Source: Desulfobacterales bacterium (GTDB lineage: Bacteria; Desulfobacterota; Desulfobacteria; Desulfobacterales; Desulfobacteraceae). From it: DNA of 14,355 bases. This document shows, piece by piece, positions 7,903-14,355 of this stretch (position 1 is the first letter of the stretch; every line of letters begins with the position of its first letter). The position numbers and the translations under genes were made by a program. The stretch is from assembly GCA_022361535.1 (NCBI GenBank), contig JAKSAU010000852.1, positions 1 to 14,355 of the forward strand, written 5' to 3'. The notes under the pieces are model-generated. The model was not told where the DNA came from, did no database searches, and saw nothing but the letters and a program-made list of their open reading frames with translations.

Positions 7903-8267
7903 TGACTAAGTCCGGAAAAATCATTTTATTTTTGGTTGCTGTATTCTTTGTTTTTACAGGAATAACTTGGGCCGGTGGAATAAAGGAACGAATGAAGGCA
8001 CGACTGCCAGTCATTCATGACTTAAAAACCAATGGAATAGTTGGTGAAACCAATACCGGTTACCTTGGATTTGTTACCGCTAAGAAAGCAAAAGCCGATG
8101 TTGTTGCAGCAGAAAACAAAGATCGAAAAGCAATATACAAGCACATTGCTAAACAGCAAAATGTTTCCTTGGAACTTGTCCAGAAACGCAGAGCCAAAGC
8201 GCTTGCAGATCGGGCAAAACCAGGACATTTTTATCAGAATGACTCAGGAGTGTGGGTAAAAAAATAA
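7902..8267 (+). CDS. ydbL: YdbL-like DUF1318 periplasmic protein
   Basis: A 121-residue protein with an N-terminal signal peptide ending TWA-GG (cleavage near residue 24). The mature domain is DUF1318: IKERMKARLPVIHDLKTNG, VGETNTGYLGF, AAENKDRKAIYKHIAKQ, then RRAKALADRAKPGHFY and GVWVKK, all in the family order. YdbL is encoded with YdbH and YnbE across proteobacteria and appears to modulate their assembly in the periplasm. The start overlaps the ynbE stop (TAATG) and is preceded by GGAGG with a 7-nt spacer. Nothing is truncated. This is the last gene of the run; a strong terminator lies about 95 nt downstream, beyond a separate candidate promoter. Confidence 0.9.
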   Translation: MTKSGKIILFLVAVFFVFTGITWAGGIKERMKARLPVIHDLKTNGIVGETNTGYLGFVTAKKAKADVVAAENKDRKAIYKHIAKQQNVSLELVQKRRAKALADRAKPGHFYQNDSGVWVKK

Positions 8268-8273
8268 AATCTG

Positions 8274-8302
8274 TTGACACGTACTTTATCAGAATGTAAA
8301 TA
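8274..8302 (+). promoter_or_regulatory. Candidate promoter of the nickel transport operon
   Basis: A perfect -35 TTGACA (8274-8279) is followed by a degenerate TAAATA (8297-8302) after 17 nt. It lies immediately downstream of the ydbL stop and is the only promoter-like sequence before nikK. Between the terminator (ending 8412) and nikK only 26 nt remain, too little for another promoter. I find no obvious NikR palindrome here. Confidence 0.45.
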
Positions 8303-8377
8303 AACTTCAAACGTGGACAGAAGTCCGCACTTGCAGTTCAAAATACATATACAAAATCACCAACCACGAAGGTTGAA
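8303..8377 (+). promoter_or_regulatory. Structured leader with possible antiterminator segment
   Basis: Positions 8303-8318 pair with 8323-8338 to give an imperfect hairpin with an AGAA tetraloop, a 2x2 internal loop and one mismatch. Within it, TTCAA (8306-8310) and CGTGG (8312-8316) are also complementary to TTGAA (8373-8377) and CCACG (8364-8368), which belong to the terminator's 5' side. The two pairings are mutually exclusive, the layout expected for an attenuator or riboswitch. It does not match a riboswitch class that I can recognise. Confidence 0.4.
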
Positions 8378-8412
8378 AAGACTTAAGTCTTTTTCCTTCG
8401 TGGTTTTTTTTT
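8362..8412 (+). terminator. Strong intrinsic terminator in the nik leader
   Basis: AACCACGAAGG (8362-8372) pairs perfectly with CCTTCGTGGTT (8395-8405), enclosing the nearly perfect inner palindrome AAAAGACTTAAGTCTTTT (8376-8393). A run of nine T residues (8404-8412) follows. It can end transcription from the ydb operon, and it also sits between the candidate nik promoter and nikK. Confidence 0.93.
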
Positions 8413-8438
8413 GATGAACGCCTAAAATGGAGTTTAAA

Positions 8439-9227
8439 ATGAAATCTAAATCTTATCTGCTTTCTGTTGTGTTGTTGGCTGTTGCTTTTCTACTCTTTAA
8501 TTCTTCCTATTGCCTGGCCCATTTTGGAATGGTAATTCCATCGGACAACATGGTTTCTCAGGATGAGCCCCGCACCGTTAAATTGACCCTGTCCTTTTCT
8601 CATCCTTTTGAGGGAATTGGTATGGAGCTTGTCAAACCTGAAAATTTTTCTGTCGTTAAAGATGGCAAAGCTATTGATAATACAAGCCTGCTGAAACCGG
8701 AGAAAGTTATGGCCCACCCCGGATGGTCAATGGACTACAAAATTAAACGACCAGGTGCATATACATTTGTTATGACACCTCAACCTTACTGGGAACCTGC
8801 TGAAGACTGTTACATAGTCCACTACACTAAAACCGTTGTAGCTGCTTTTGGTGACGACAGTGGTTGGGATAATGAATTAGGCCTTAAAACAGAAATAGTT
8901 CCTCTTACCAAGCCTTTGGGTTTGTATTCAGGAAATCTGTTCCAGGGTATTGTCAAACTGAATGGAAAACCAGTACCTTATGCTGAAGTAGAAGTTGAGT
9001 ATTACAACGAGGAAAATAAGGTTCAGGCACCATCTGAAGACATGATTACCCAAACTGTAAAAGCTGACAGCAACGGTGTTTTTTCATACACAGTTCCGGC
9101 TCCTGGCTGGTGGGGATTCGCAGGTTTAAACACTTCGGATAAAAAAATGGTGTACAAAGGAGAAGAAAAGGATATAGAGTTGGGCGCAGTCATTTGGGTT
9201 AAATTTGAAGAATGGCAGGAAAAATAA
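8439..9227 (+). CDS. nikK: NikK, DUF4198-type exported subunit of nickel ECF transporter
   Basis: A 262-residue DUF4198-family protein. A signal peptide (KSK, then a hydrophobic core, ending YCLA) predicts cleavage before H28, so the mature protein would begin HFGM. Two beta-rich regions follow: residues 45-150 and a carboxypeptidase-regulatory-like beta sandwich at about 160-262 (LNGKPVPYAEVEVEYY, DSNGVFSYTVPAPGWWGFA). In nickel-type ECF transporters, NikK and NikL replace the small CbiN subunit of cobalt systems and are thought to help NikM capture Ni2+ at the outer face of the membrane. The start at 8439 is chosen because GGAG (8429-8432) sits 6 nt before it; the in-frame ATG at 8427 lacks a ribosome binding site. 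nikM begins 4 nt after the stop. Confidence 0.82.
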   Translation: MKSKSYLLSVVLLAVAFLLFNSSYCLAHFGMVIPSDNMVSQDEPRTVKLTLSFSHPFEGIGMELVKPENFSVVKDGKAIDNTSLLKPEKVMAHPGWSMDYKIKRPGAYTFVMTPQPYWEPAEDCYIVHYTKTVVAAFGDDSGWDNELGLKTEIVPLTKPLGLYSGNLFQGIVKLNGKPVPYAEVEVEYYNEENKVQAPSEDMITQTVKADSNGVFSYTVPAPGWWGFAGLNTSDKKMVYKGEEKDIELGAVIWVKFEEWQEK

Positions 9228-9231
9228 ACCA

Positions 9232-9837
9232 ATGCATATTTCCGAAGGAGTATTGTCCGGTCCGGTGTTGGGCGCTGGTGCAGCAGTTACATTAGGGTTT
9301 ACAACGCTGGGGCTTAAAAAAATTTCCTATGATCAGATGGTCCATGTGGCCATCCTGGCCTCGGCATTTTTTGTCGCCTCACTAATACACGTTAACATCG
9401 GTCCGGTCAGTGTCCATCTTATTTTAAACGGAGTTTTAGGGCTGCTGCTTGGTGTAGCAGCCTTTCCGGCCATACTGACTGCTTTAGTTCTTCAGTCTTT
9501 GTTTTTTCAATACGGCGGCCTTACGGCTTTAGGGGTAAACTGCCTGATTATGGCGGTCCCTGCTGTTACAGTTCACTATCTTTTTTTTCCCATGCTCGGC
9601 AAATCAAAAACAATGACTTTCACAGCCGGAATGCTTTCTGGGGTATTCTCCATACTCGGTTCCAGTTTTTTGCTTGGTGGGGCATTATGGTTTACCGACG
9701 AGCAATTTTTAAAAACCAGTATGGCAATTGTAGCCGGTCATGTCCCGGTAATGATTATTGAAGGCATTGTTACAGGATTCTGTCTTTCATTTCTGGTTAA
9801 AGTCTACCCGGAAATACTTCCCAAAAAAATACAATGA
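9232..9837 (+). CDS. nikM: NikM, substrate-specific (S) membrane subunit of nickel ECF transporter
   Basis: A 201-residue CbiM/NikM-family protein with about six membrane helices. It starts at the conserved MHISEGVLSGPVL; in this family the N-terminal amino group and His2 directly bind the metal inside the protein. Further candidate ligands are H53 and H62 in HVNIGPVSVHLILNG, the family's core signature. An upstream TTG at 9205 would bury this N terminus and can be rejected on functional grounds. The ATG at 9232 has AGGA 11 nt upstream. Nickel rather than cobalt is inferred from the neighbouring nikK and nikL and from the absence of cbiN; NikM and CbiM are not safely separated by sequence alone. 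The stop overlaps the nikL start (ATGA). Confidence 0.88.
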   Translation: MHISEGVLSGPVLGAGAAVTLGFTTLGLKKISYDQMVHVAILASAFFVASLIHVNIGPVSVHLILNGVLGLLLGVAAFPAILTALVLQSLFFQYGGLTALGVNCLIMAVPAVTVHYLFFPMLGKSKTMTFTAGMLSGVFSILGSSFLLGGALWFTDEQFLKTSMAIVAGHVPVMIIEGIVTGFCLSFLVKVYPEILPKKIQ

Positions 9838-10319
9838 AAAAAATATTACAGATCTCTATCTTTTTATTAGCCTTTGTTATCCTTATTCGACCATGTTTTG
9901 CACATAAGGTGGTCCTGTTCGGATGGGTTGAAAATAATACCGTACATATTGAGGCTGGGTTTGGCAGCAACAGGCCTGCTATGGATTGCAGTTTAAAGGC
10001 ATTTGACCAATCCAACACCATTATTTTTCAAGGAAGAACTGACAAAAATGGAAAATTTACATTTCAAGTGCCTGAGTTATGGTCAGGTGATATGAGGCTT
10101 GAGATCGAAGCTGGCCCAGGACATAAAGGAACCTGGACCATACTTGCATCTGAGTTTGCAGCACCCGAAGCAACTGGCAGGACAGACGAGATCTCTGAAA
10201 AGTATTCTGCTATGAATAAAAGCCCAAGTGGTGTTAAAATTTTTTTTGGTATTCTTCTGATATTTACTCTGGCTATTGGTATCAGGCAGATTAAAAAGAA
10301 AAAGGCTGACCGGACATGA
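9834..10319 (+). CDS. nikL: NikL, accessory exported/membrane-anchored subunit of nickel ECF transporter
   Basis: A 161-residue protein with a signal peptide ending PCFA, predicted to leave a mature N terminus HKVVLFGW. A small beta-sandwich domain follows (about residues 24-110, with DKNGKFTFQVPELWSGDMRLE, similar to the second half of NikK). Then come a linker and one C-terminal membrane helix (about 133-152) with the basic end IKKKKADRT. This architecture, a periplasmic domain anchored by a C-terminal helix, is that of NikL. It should sit beside NikM and support Ni2+ loading. No convincing Shine-Dalgarno precedes the ATG, so translation probably depends on coupling through the 4-nt overlap with nikM. 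It overlaps nikQ by 4 nt in the same way. Confidence 0.78.
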   Translation: MKKILQISIFLLAFVILIRPCFAHKVVLFGWVENNTVHIEAGFGSNRPAMDCSLKAFDQSNTIIFQGRTDKNGKFTFQVPELWSGDMRLEIEAGPGHKGTWTILASEFAAPEATGRTDEISEKYSAMNKSPSGVKIFFGILLIFTLAIGIRQIKKKKADRT

Positions 10320-11074
10320 ACCTTGATCAATTTGAAAGTGGTGATTCAATTATCCATAAACTTGATCCAAGGGTCAGAATTAGTATAGCTGCTCTGATAT
10401 CTATTGCTGCTGCGTTATCCAACCATTTAGGTATTATTACTGTATATCTTATCTTAAGTATAAGTTTAGTTTTCCTCGCCCAATTTTCACCAAGACAAAT
10501 TAAAGACAGGCTAAAGCCATTGCTATGGTTTCTGATAATGATATGGATATTTCTACCCCTGACATTTACCAAAGATATTGTATTCACATGGGGATGGATA
10601 TCTATCAGCAAGGCTGGAATCTTATTAAGTCTGCAGATTTCTTTGAAAGCAATTTCTATTTTACTGATTTTTTCTGCTCTGGTAATCACCATGCCTGTGG
10701 CAGTATTAGGCGCAGGTCTGCATCATTTAAAAGTCCCTGATAAATTGGTATTTCTGCTGTTGATGACCTACAGATATATAGCTGTGATACATGAAGAATA
10801 TCAACGGCTTTTAAGAGCCGCAAGGTTCAGGGGATTTAAGCCACGCACAAATCTTCACTCTTATAAAACGTTTGCATACCTTGCTGGTATGCTTTTTGTC
10901 AGGGCATCTTTCAGAGCCAGGCGGGTGTACCAGGCCATGCTTTGCCGTGGATTTAACCAACGTTTTTATACCTTAGATGAATACGAACCGTTTAAATTAA
11001 ACTCGGTTTTCTTTTACATAATGGCAGCAATTGGCATCTCACTTATTCTGATTGAAAGGCTTTTACCCTTCTAA
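10316..11074 (+). CDS. nikQ: NikQ/CbiQ-type ECF transporter transmembrane (T) component
   Basis: A 252-residue CbiQ-family membrane protein. Several hydrophobic helices (about residues 22-57, 69-85, 97-125, 143-158, 230-250) surround the cytosolic coupling helices. The two diagnostic Ala-Arg-Gly motifs are present: RAARFRGF (167-174) and YQAMLCRGF (205-213). These contact the ATPase and transmit ATP-driven movement to NikM. The early LDPRVRI (16-22) is also typical. The T component itself does not set specificity; nickel is inferred from context. The ATG overlaps the nikL stop, and the TAA stop shares one base with the nikO start. Confidence 0.92.
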   Translation: MNLDQFESGDSIIHKLDPRVRISIAALISIAAALSNHLGIITVYLILSISLVFLAQFSPRQIKDRLKPLLWFLIMIWIFLPLTFTKDIVFTWGWISISKAGILLSLQISLKAISILLIFSALVITMPVAVLGAGLHHLKVPDKLVFLLLMTYRYIAVIHEEYQRLLRAARFRGFKPRTNLHSYKTFAYLAGMLFVRASFRARRVYQAMLCRGFNQRFYTLDEYEPFKLNSVFFYIMAAIGISLILIERLLPF

Positions 11075-11796
11075 TGACCAGTATTATAGAACTTCGTAAT
11101 GTTGATTTTTCTTATCCCGGCAGCACTGAAAAAATATTAGACGGCTTGGACCTTAGCATAAATCCAGGTGATAAGATTGGACTCATGGCGCCAAATGGAA
11201 GTGGAAAAACCACTCTCCTGCATACGATCATGGGATTGGGTCAAGTTGAGTCAGGGAGCATAAAAATATTTGATAAGCCCATGAAGACCGAGGATGATTT
11301 TTCATCCATCCGTACACGGGTTGGTCTTTTGTTCCAAGATTCCGATGACCAATTATTTTGTCCTACTGTTTTAGAGGATGTTGCTTTTGGTCCATTGAAT
11401 ATGGGATTGGACCGTAAGCAGGCAAAAGAAAAATCGTTACAGATTCTTTCCGAACTTGGTATAACCGACTTGCAGCAATGTGTCACTCACCGGCTCAGCG
11501 GCGGTCAAAAAAGACTGGTTGCACTGGCTGCTGTCCTTGCATTGTCTCCAAAGGTCCTATTATTGGATGAACCGACTTCGGGGCTGGACACTGCAGTTAA
11601 AGAGAAGTTGGCAGGAATACTCAATAACCTTGACATTGCTTACCTAATCATTTCACATGAATTTGATTTTTTGAATAATGTTACAAATAGAATTTTTTCA
11701 ATGGAGAAGGGTAAGATACTAACCGATGAAGAGATTCATGTACATCGTCATGAGCATGTACATAAACATGGCCGCCACCCGCATGTTCACAAATAA
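11074..11796 (+). CDS. nikO: NikO/CbiO-type ECF transporter ATPase with histidine-rich tail
   Basis: A 240-residue ABC ATPase with all catalytic motifs: Walker A APNGSGKTT (39-47), Q-loop FQDSDDQLF (87-95), signature LSGGQ (141-145), Walker B VLLLDEP (161-167) with E166, D-loop SGLD, and switch H195. One ATPase gene implies a homodimer powering import through NikQ and NikM. Beyond the ATPase core, residues 222-240 form a tail with nine histidines in alternating spacing (H222 to H239), a likely metal-binding or sensing tail on the cytosolic side, as seen in some nickel-handling proteins. This is the last gene of the operon; no terminator hairpin is visible in the 23 nt before the convergent gene. 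Confidence 0.93.
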   Translation: MTSIIELRNVDFSYPGSTEKILDGLDLSINPGDKIGLMAPNGSGKTTLLHTIMGLGQVESGSIKIFDKPMKTEDDFSSIRTRVGLLFQDSDDQLFCPTVLEDVAFGPLNMGLDRKQAKEKSLQILSELGITDLQQCVTHRLSGGQKRLVALAAVLALSPKVLLLDEPTSGLDTAVKEKLAGILNNLDIAYLIISHEFDFLNNVTNRIFSMEKGKILTDEEIHVHRHEHVHKHGRHPHVHK

Positions 11797-11819
11797 AAAT
11801 ATAGTTTAAGGAGTTTGGA

Positions 11820-12248
11820 TTAATATCCGCCTTCCATTAAATCGTTTAATTCTTTTTGGATGCAGAAATATATATCTTCATCACTTCCGTAAACGTCAAT
11901 GACATCTTTGTGGTCAATAAGGGTTTCAACCACAAAGGCTGTGAGGTATAGGCTTGCGATGTTAGGGTTGGACACAAGGGTTCTAAAGGGCGCAACCGCA
12001 TAGTCAATATCAAAATCTTCTGCTCTGCACATAGTATCAAGGCAGCGTACAATCTGGTTTTCAATGCTTGATTTGCTTACGGTTTCAATGAGCCCGGTTT
12101 CAATAAGTTTCATAGAAACTTTGTTGCTGAATAAATCAATGTTATCCCGGATTGTGCTAATAGTCTTAATTCTCTCCCGCTCCTTTGAAGATTCAATTTT
12201 AGAGAGGAGTTTGGATTCCCTGTTACCGGTGTAAAACATCTTTGCCAT
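11820..12248 (-). CDS. Hypothetical protein, 142 residues
   Basis: I do not recognise this family. The start at 12248 (MAKMFYTGNRESK) is chosen because AAGGA lies 7 nt upstream; an in-frame ATG at 12269 would place that site inside the gene. The protein is soluble, helical and slightly acidic, with no signal peptide or membrane helix. A charged helix of about residues 12-45 (SKLLSKIESSKERERIKTIS) could form a short coiled coil. The middle contains two cysteines (VRCLDTMCRAED) eight residues after an SSIENQ segment, and the C terminus ends YGSDEDIYFCIQKELNDLMEGGY. It lies 140 nt downstream of recJ on the same strand. It may have its own promoter: TAATAT (12295-12300, minus strand) is near a weak TTGAAA. 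Confidence 0.75.
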   Translation of the reverse strand: MAKMFYTGNRESKLLSKIESSKERERIKTISTIRDNIDLFSNKVSMKLIETGLIETVSKSSIENQIVRCLDTMCRAEDFDIDYAVAPFRTLVSNPNIASLYLTAFVVETLIDHKDVIDVYGSDEDIYFCIQKELNDLMEGGY

Positions 12249-12388
12249 GGATTTATCCTTAAATAACAAAATCGTTAAAAGCTAATCTCTAGTTATATTA
12301 CAGATCTTGTCCTTTTTTCAAGCAAAATCCAGGCCTTTGATAAAAAAACACCTGTCTTGCATCATATCAATTTAAGGACTTGATAAGC

Positions 12389-14092
12389 TTAAAGATCCTG
12401 AATGATTATCTGTACTGCATCAGGCTTGAATTTATTGATTTTGAGTTTGAAAAGAACCTTTGAATAAAAATTGGGCAAATCTGCTGTGTCGCTGAGGTTG
12501 AAATGAAGCGCTTCAACTTGATGCGTGGAGGATTCAGCTTTTAAAATCATTTTTCTATGGCAACTTCCGATTATTTGGGAAGAAGCAACCCACAAGTTGC
12601 GTATTAGAAAAACAGGTTCAGGGTTGGCTGTACCAAAAGGACGTAGCTGATCTATTTCACGGGCCAGTTCTATTGTGATGTCATCAAGATTAAGCTCAGC
12701 ATCTACTTTAAAGGTTTTAATAAAATCCTGATCTGAATATTTTTCAAATAAGGATTTGACCAAGGCAGGTTTGAGAAGCTCCAAACAATCTGTTTGCACG
12801 GTTAACCCAGCAGCCATGGCATGGCCACCGAACTTTTCAAATAGATGGTTGTTCTCATTGAGAATCTCATGGATATTTATTTGGTTGACACTTCTACATG
12901 AACCAGTGGCCATCCCTTCAGACACTGAAAGGAGTACCACAGGGCATACGTACTTTCTGGAAAGTCTTGAAGCTGCAATGCCAAGCACAGATGCTTCCCA
13001 GTCATCGCTCCAAAGAACAATCATCCGTTCATCCAATAATGATGGCTCTCTGGCAATACGGTTTTCAATATCCTGAACAATTTCCCGTTCAATTTGCTGC
13101 CGCTTCAGATTAAGTTCATCAAGTAGTTGGGCGGTTGTTTTTGCCTGTGACAGTGTTGGAGCTGTTAAATGGGATACACAGATGCGAGCGTGGGATACAC
13201 GACCTGCGGCATTGATTCTTGGAACGATTTTAAATGAAATATCATCTGAATCAAGCTGTGAAAGATCTATTCTTGAAGCATGTGCCATAGATTTGATTCC
13301 TGGCCGGGTCCCCAGCTTAATTTGGCGCATACCAGCGACACACAGGCTTCTGTTGTCGTTGATCAAAGGAACCATATCTCCAATGGTACCTATGGTAAAA
13401 AGATCTAAAAACATAGCCAGACTTGGCTCAGTATACTTCTCCCACAGCCCTTTATCTCTGAAATACTTTCGCAGTGCCATGATCAGGTAAAATGCAACAC
13501 CAACGCCTGCAAGATAATTCAAATCAGAGCCGCAGTCTTTTTGTTTTGGATTAATTACGGCAAGGGCGTTTGGAATATCTTTTCCCGGCTCATGATGGTC
13601 AGTAATAATAACATCAATATCTTCTTTGGATGCAGCGTCAACTGCTTCATGGGAGCTAATCCCACAGTCGACAGTTATGATCAAATCCACATCCATTTCA
13701 ACGGCACGATCTATATGCGGTGGATGAAGGCTATAGCCTTCTTTTACCCTGTGAGGAATGTACCAGGTCAGATCAGCATTAACCATGGATAAAAATTCAT
13801 AGACCACTGAAGTAGCAGTTACTCCATCAGCATCAAAATCCCCAAAGATAAAAATCTTTTCTTTATTGATCACAGCAGTGTAGATCCGCTCCACTGCGCG
13901 ATCTATGCCTTTTAGATCAAAAGGATTACGCAATAATGAAAAATCCGGATTTAAGAAAAACTTGGCATCTTCTGGATCACATATTTCCCTGTCGACTAAA
14001 AGCTTTGCTAATACAGGATGGCAGTTAAGACTTGCTTGAATATGATCTGCAATTTTCAGGTCCGGGTCCGCGTATGTGAGTTGGGTTTCCAT
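12389..14092 (-). CDS. recJ: RecJ single-stranded-DNA-specific 5'-3' exonuclease
   Basis: A 567-residue RecJ of normal bacterial length. RecJ degrades 5' single-stranded ends in recombination (RecF pathway), mismatch and base-excision repair. The DHH domain motifs are complete: FGDFDADG (83-90), TVDCGIS (140-146), TDHHEPG (164-170), GTIGDMVP (235-242) and PRINAAGRVSHA (291-302). The DHHA1 domain follows with GIAASRL (371-377) and FGGHAMAAGL (421-430). Residues 440-567 form the OB-fold-like C-terminal region (RPFGTANPEPVFLIRNL). All metal-binding Asp and His residues are intact, so the enzyme should be active. The ATG at 14092 lacks a clear Shine-Dalgarno. The gene is divergent from the DUF4911 gene; a hairpin TATCAA/TTGATA just after the stop is too far from a T-run to be a confident terminator. 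Confidence 0.96.
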   Translation of the reverse strand: METQLTYADPDLKIADHIQASLNCHPVLAKLLVDREICDPEDAKFFLNPDFSLLRNPFDLKGIDRAVERIYTAVINKEKIFIFGDFDADGVTATSVVYEFLSMVNADLTWYIPHRVKEGYSLHPPHIDRAVEMDVDLIITVDCGISSHEAVDAASKEDIDVIITDHHEPGKDIPNALAVINPKQKDCGSDLNYLAGVGVAFYLIMALRKYFRDKGLWEKYTEPSLAMFLDLFTIGTIGDMVPLINDNRSLCVAGMRQIKLGTRPGIKSMAHASRIDLSQLDSDDISFKIVPRINAAGRVSHARICVSHLTAPTLSQAKTTAQLLDELNLKRQQIEREIVQDIENRIAREPSLLDERMIVLWSDDWEASVLGIAASRLSRKYVCPVVLLSVSEGMATGSCRSVNQINIHEILNENNHLFEKFGGHAMAAGLTVQTDCLELLKPALVKSLFEKYSDQDFIKTFKVDAELNLDDITIELAREIDQLRPFGTANPEPVFLIRNLWVASSQIIGSCHRKMILKAESSTHQVEALHFNLSDTADLPNFYSKVLFKLKINKFKPDAVQIIIQDL

Positions 14093-14191
14093 GGGTTGAA
14101 GGGGTTATATCGGCTCTACCGAACCATGTCAATTGCCTAAATATCCAGTAAGCTATCTTTGCGAAGGGGGTGTTAATATTTTAATTGAGTA

Positions 14192-14211
14192 ATACCACGT
14201 ATTAATGGTAT
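14192..14211. repeat. Inverted repeat upstream of DUF4911 gene, possible operator
   Basis: ATACCA (14192-14197) and TGGTAT (14206-14211) are perfect 6-nt inverted arms separated by 8 nt. The right arm overlaps the candidate -10 element, a position where a dimeric repressor could act. It could also be chance in AT-rich DNA. Confidence 0.3.
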
Positions 14212-14251
14212 ATTGCAGGTTTTATAACTATAAAAATTAGCATATTATATC

Positions 14252-14355
14252 ATGCAAACCATTGTTAAAGAATATGTGGTGGAAAAAACCAAAATTGGCT
14301 TCATCAGATTCATATTTGAGGCCTATGAAGGTCTTGCCGTGGTGACCACCCTTGA
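14252..14355 (+). CDS. DUF4911-family protein, N-terminal fragment (cut by right edge)
   Basis: Thirty-four codons from ATG at 14252 run open to the window end: MQTIVKEYVVEKTKIGFIRF, then IFEAYEGLAVVTTL. The pattern of a beta strand, then a helix with I-x-F-I-x-E-A-Y-E-G-L-A and V-V-T-T-L-D, is characteristic of DUF4911, a small family of about 70 residues common in deltaproteobacteria, of unknown function. No Shine-Dalgarno is visible before the ATG, but the preceding in-frame codons reach a stop (TAA at 14231) without another conventional start. A weak promoter is possible: TTGAGT (14185-14190), 18 nt, TATATT (14209-14214). The 159-nt gap to recJ holds no other gene. Confidence 0.72.
   Translation, partial: MQTIVKEYVVEKTKIGFIRFIFEAYEGLAVVTTL

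Noticed and set aside
8303..8405. Leader as a NiCo (czcD) or cobalamin riboswitch
   Set aside because: The GGACAG-like bases in 8315-8320 recall NiCo, but there is no four-way junction with its repeated conserved loops, and no cobalamin-box sequence.
8268..8438. NikR operator controlling nikK
   Set aside because: No GTATGA/TCATAC-type or GTGTTAC/GTAACAC-type spaced palindrome is present before nikK.
9232..11796. Cobalt (CbiMNQO) transporter
   Set aside because: No cbiN is present, and the two exported subunits match the NikK and NikL architecture; no cobalamin biosynthesis gene is nearby. Transport assays would still be needed for certainty.
12365..12390. Terminator after recJ
   Set aside because: TATCAA and TTGATA can pair, but the nearest T-run is about 17 nt further on, so it does not make an intrinsic terminator.
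12756..13792. Several plus-strand open frames inside recJ
   Set aside because: They are antisense to an intact recJ, lack start signals and encode protein-like sequence of no known family.
1..14355. Mobile element, prophage, defence island or CRISPR array
   Set aside because: No transposase, integrase, terminal inverted repeats, target duplications or regularly spaced repeats are visible; base composition looks even across the window by eye.

Overview
The window is a stretch of AT-rich bacterial chromosome. Gene content, the nickel-type ECF transporter with separate NikK and NikL subunits, and the DUF4911 and DUF1318 relatives suggest an anaerobic Desulfobacterota (deltaproteobacterial, Desulfobacterales-like) organism. 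This lineage call is inference from gene content; no rRNA or other marker gene lies in the window. I see no tRNA, rRNA, CRISPR array, insertion sequence or phage gene.

Layout. (1) 1-2327, plus strand: the C-terminal part of a probable dynamin-like GTPase cut by the left edge, a small unrecognised protein built from two related repeats, and a single-domain response regulator that seems to start at an AUA codon. (2) 2324-2887, minus strand: an HD-domain phosphohydrolase whose stop codon overlaps the response regulator's stop. (3) 3006-8267, plus strand: a tightly packed five-gene run. It encodes a circularly permuted YpsA/SLOG protein, a rhomboid protease fused to a DnaJ C-terminal-like domain, and YdbH-, YnbE- and YdbL-type proteins. 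In E. coli, YdbH and YnbE form a bridge between the inner and outer membranes for lipid homeostasis, with YdbL as accessory factor. (4) 8274-11796, plus strand: a promoter, a structured leader ending in a very strong intrinsic terminator, then nikK-nikM-nikL-nikQ-nikO, a complete energy-coupling-factor nickel importer. (5) 11820-14092, minus strand: an unrecognised 142-residue protein and the recJ single-strand exonuclease. (6) 14252 to the right edge, plus strand: the first 34 codons of a DUF4911 protein.

How the genes work together. Region 3 looks like an envelope-maintenance operon in which an intramembrane protease carrying a chaperone-type substrate-binding domain is translationally linked to an intermembrane lipid bridge and to a putative nucleotide-ligand (SLOG) protein. 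Region 4 would import nickel: NikM and NikQ in the membrane, NikO as the ATPase, and NikK and NikL as exported accessory subunits. The strong terminator lies between the only visible promoter and nikK, and an upstream segment can pair either locally or with the terminator's 5' arm. This makes transcription attenuation of the nickel operon the most testable new idea here. The other striking points are the AUA start of the response regulator, the rhomboid-DnaJ fusion, and predicted N-terminal histidines on three nickel-transport subunits.
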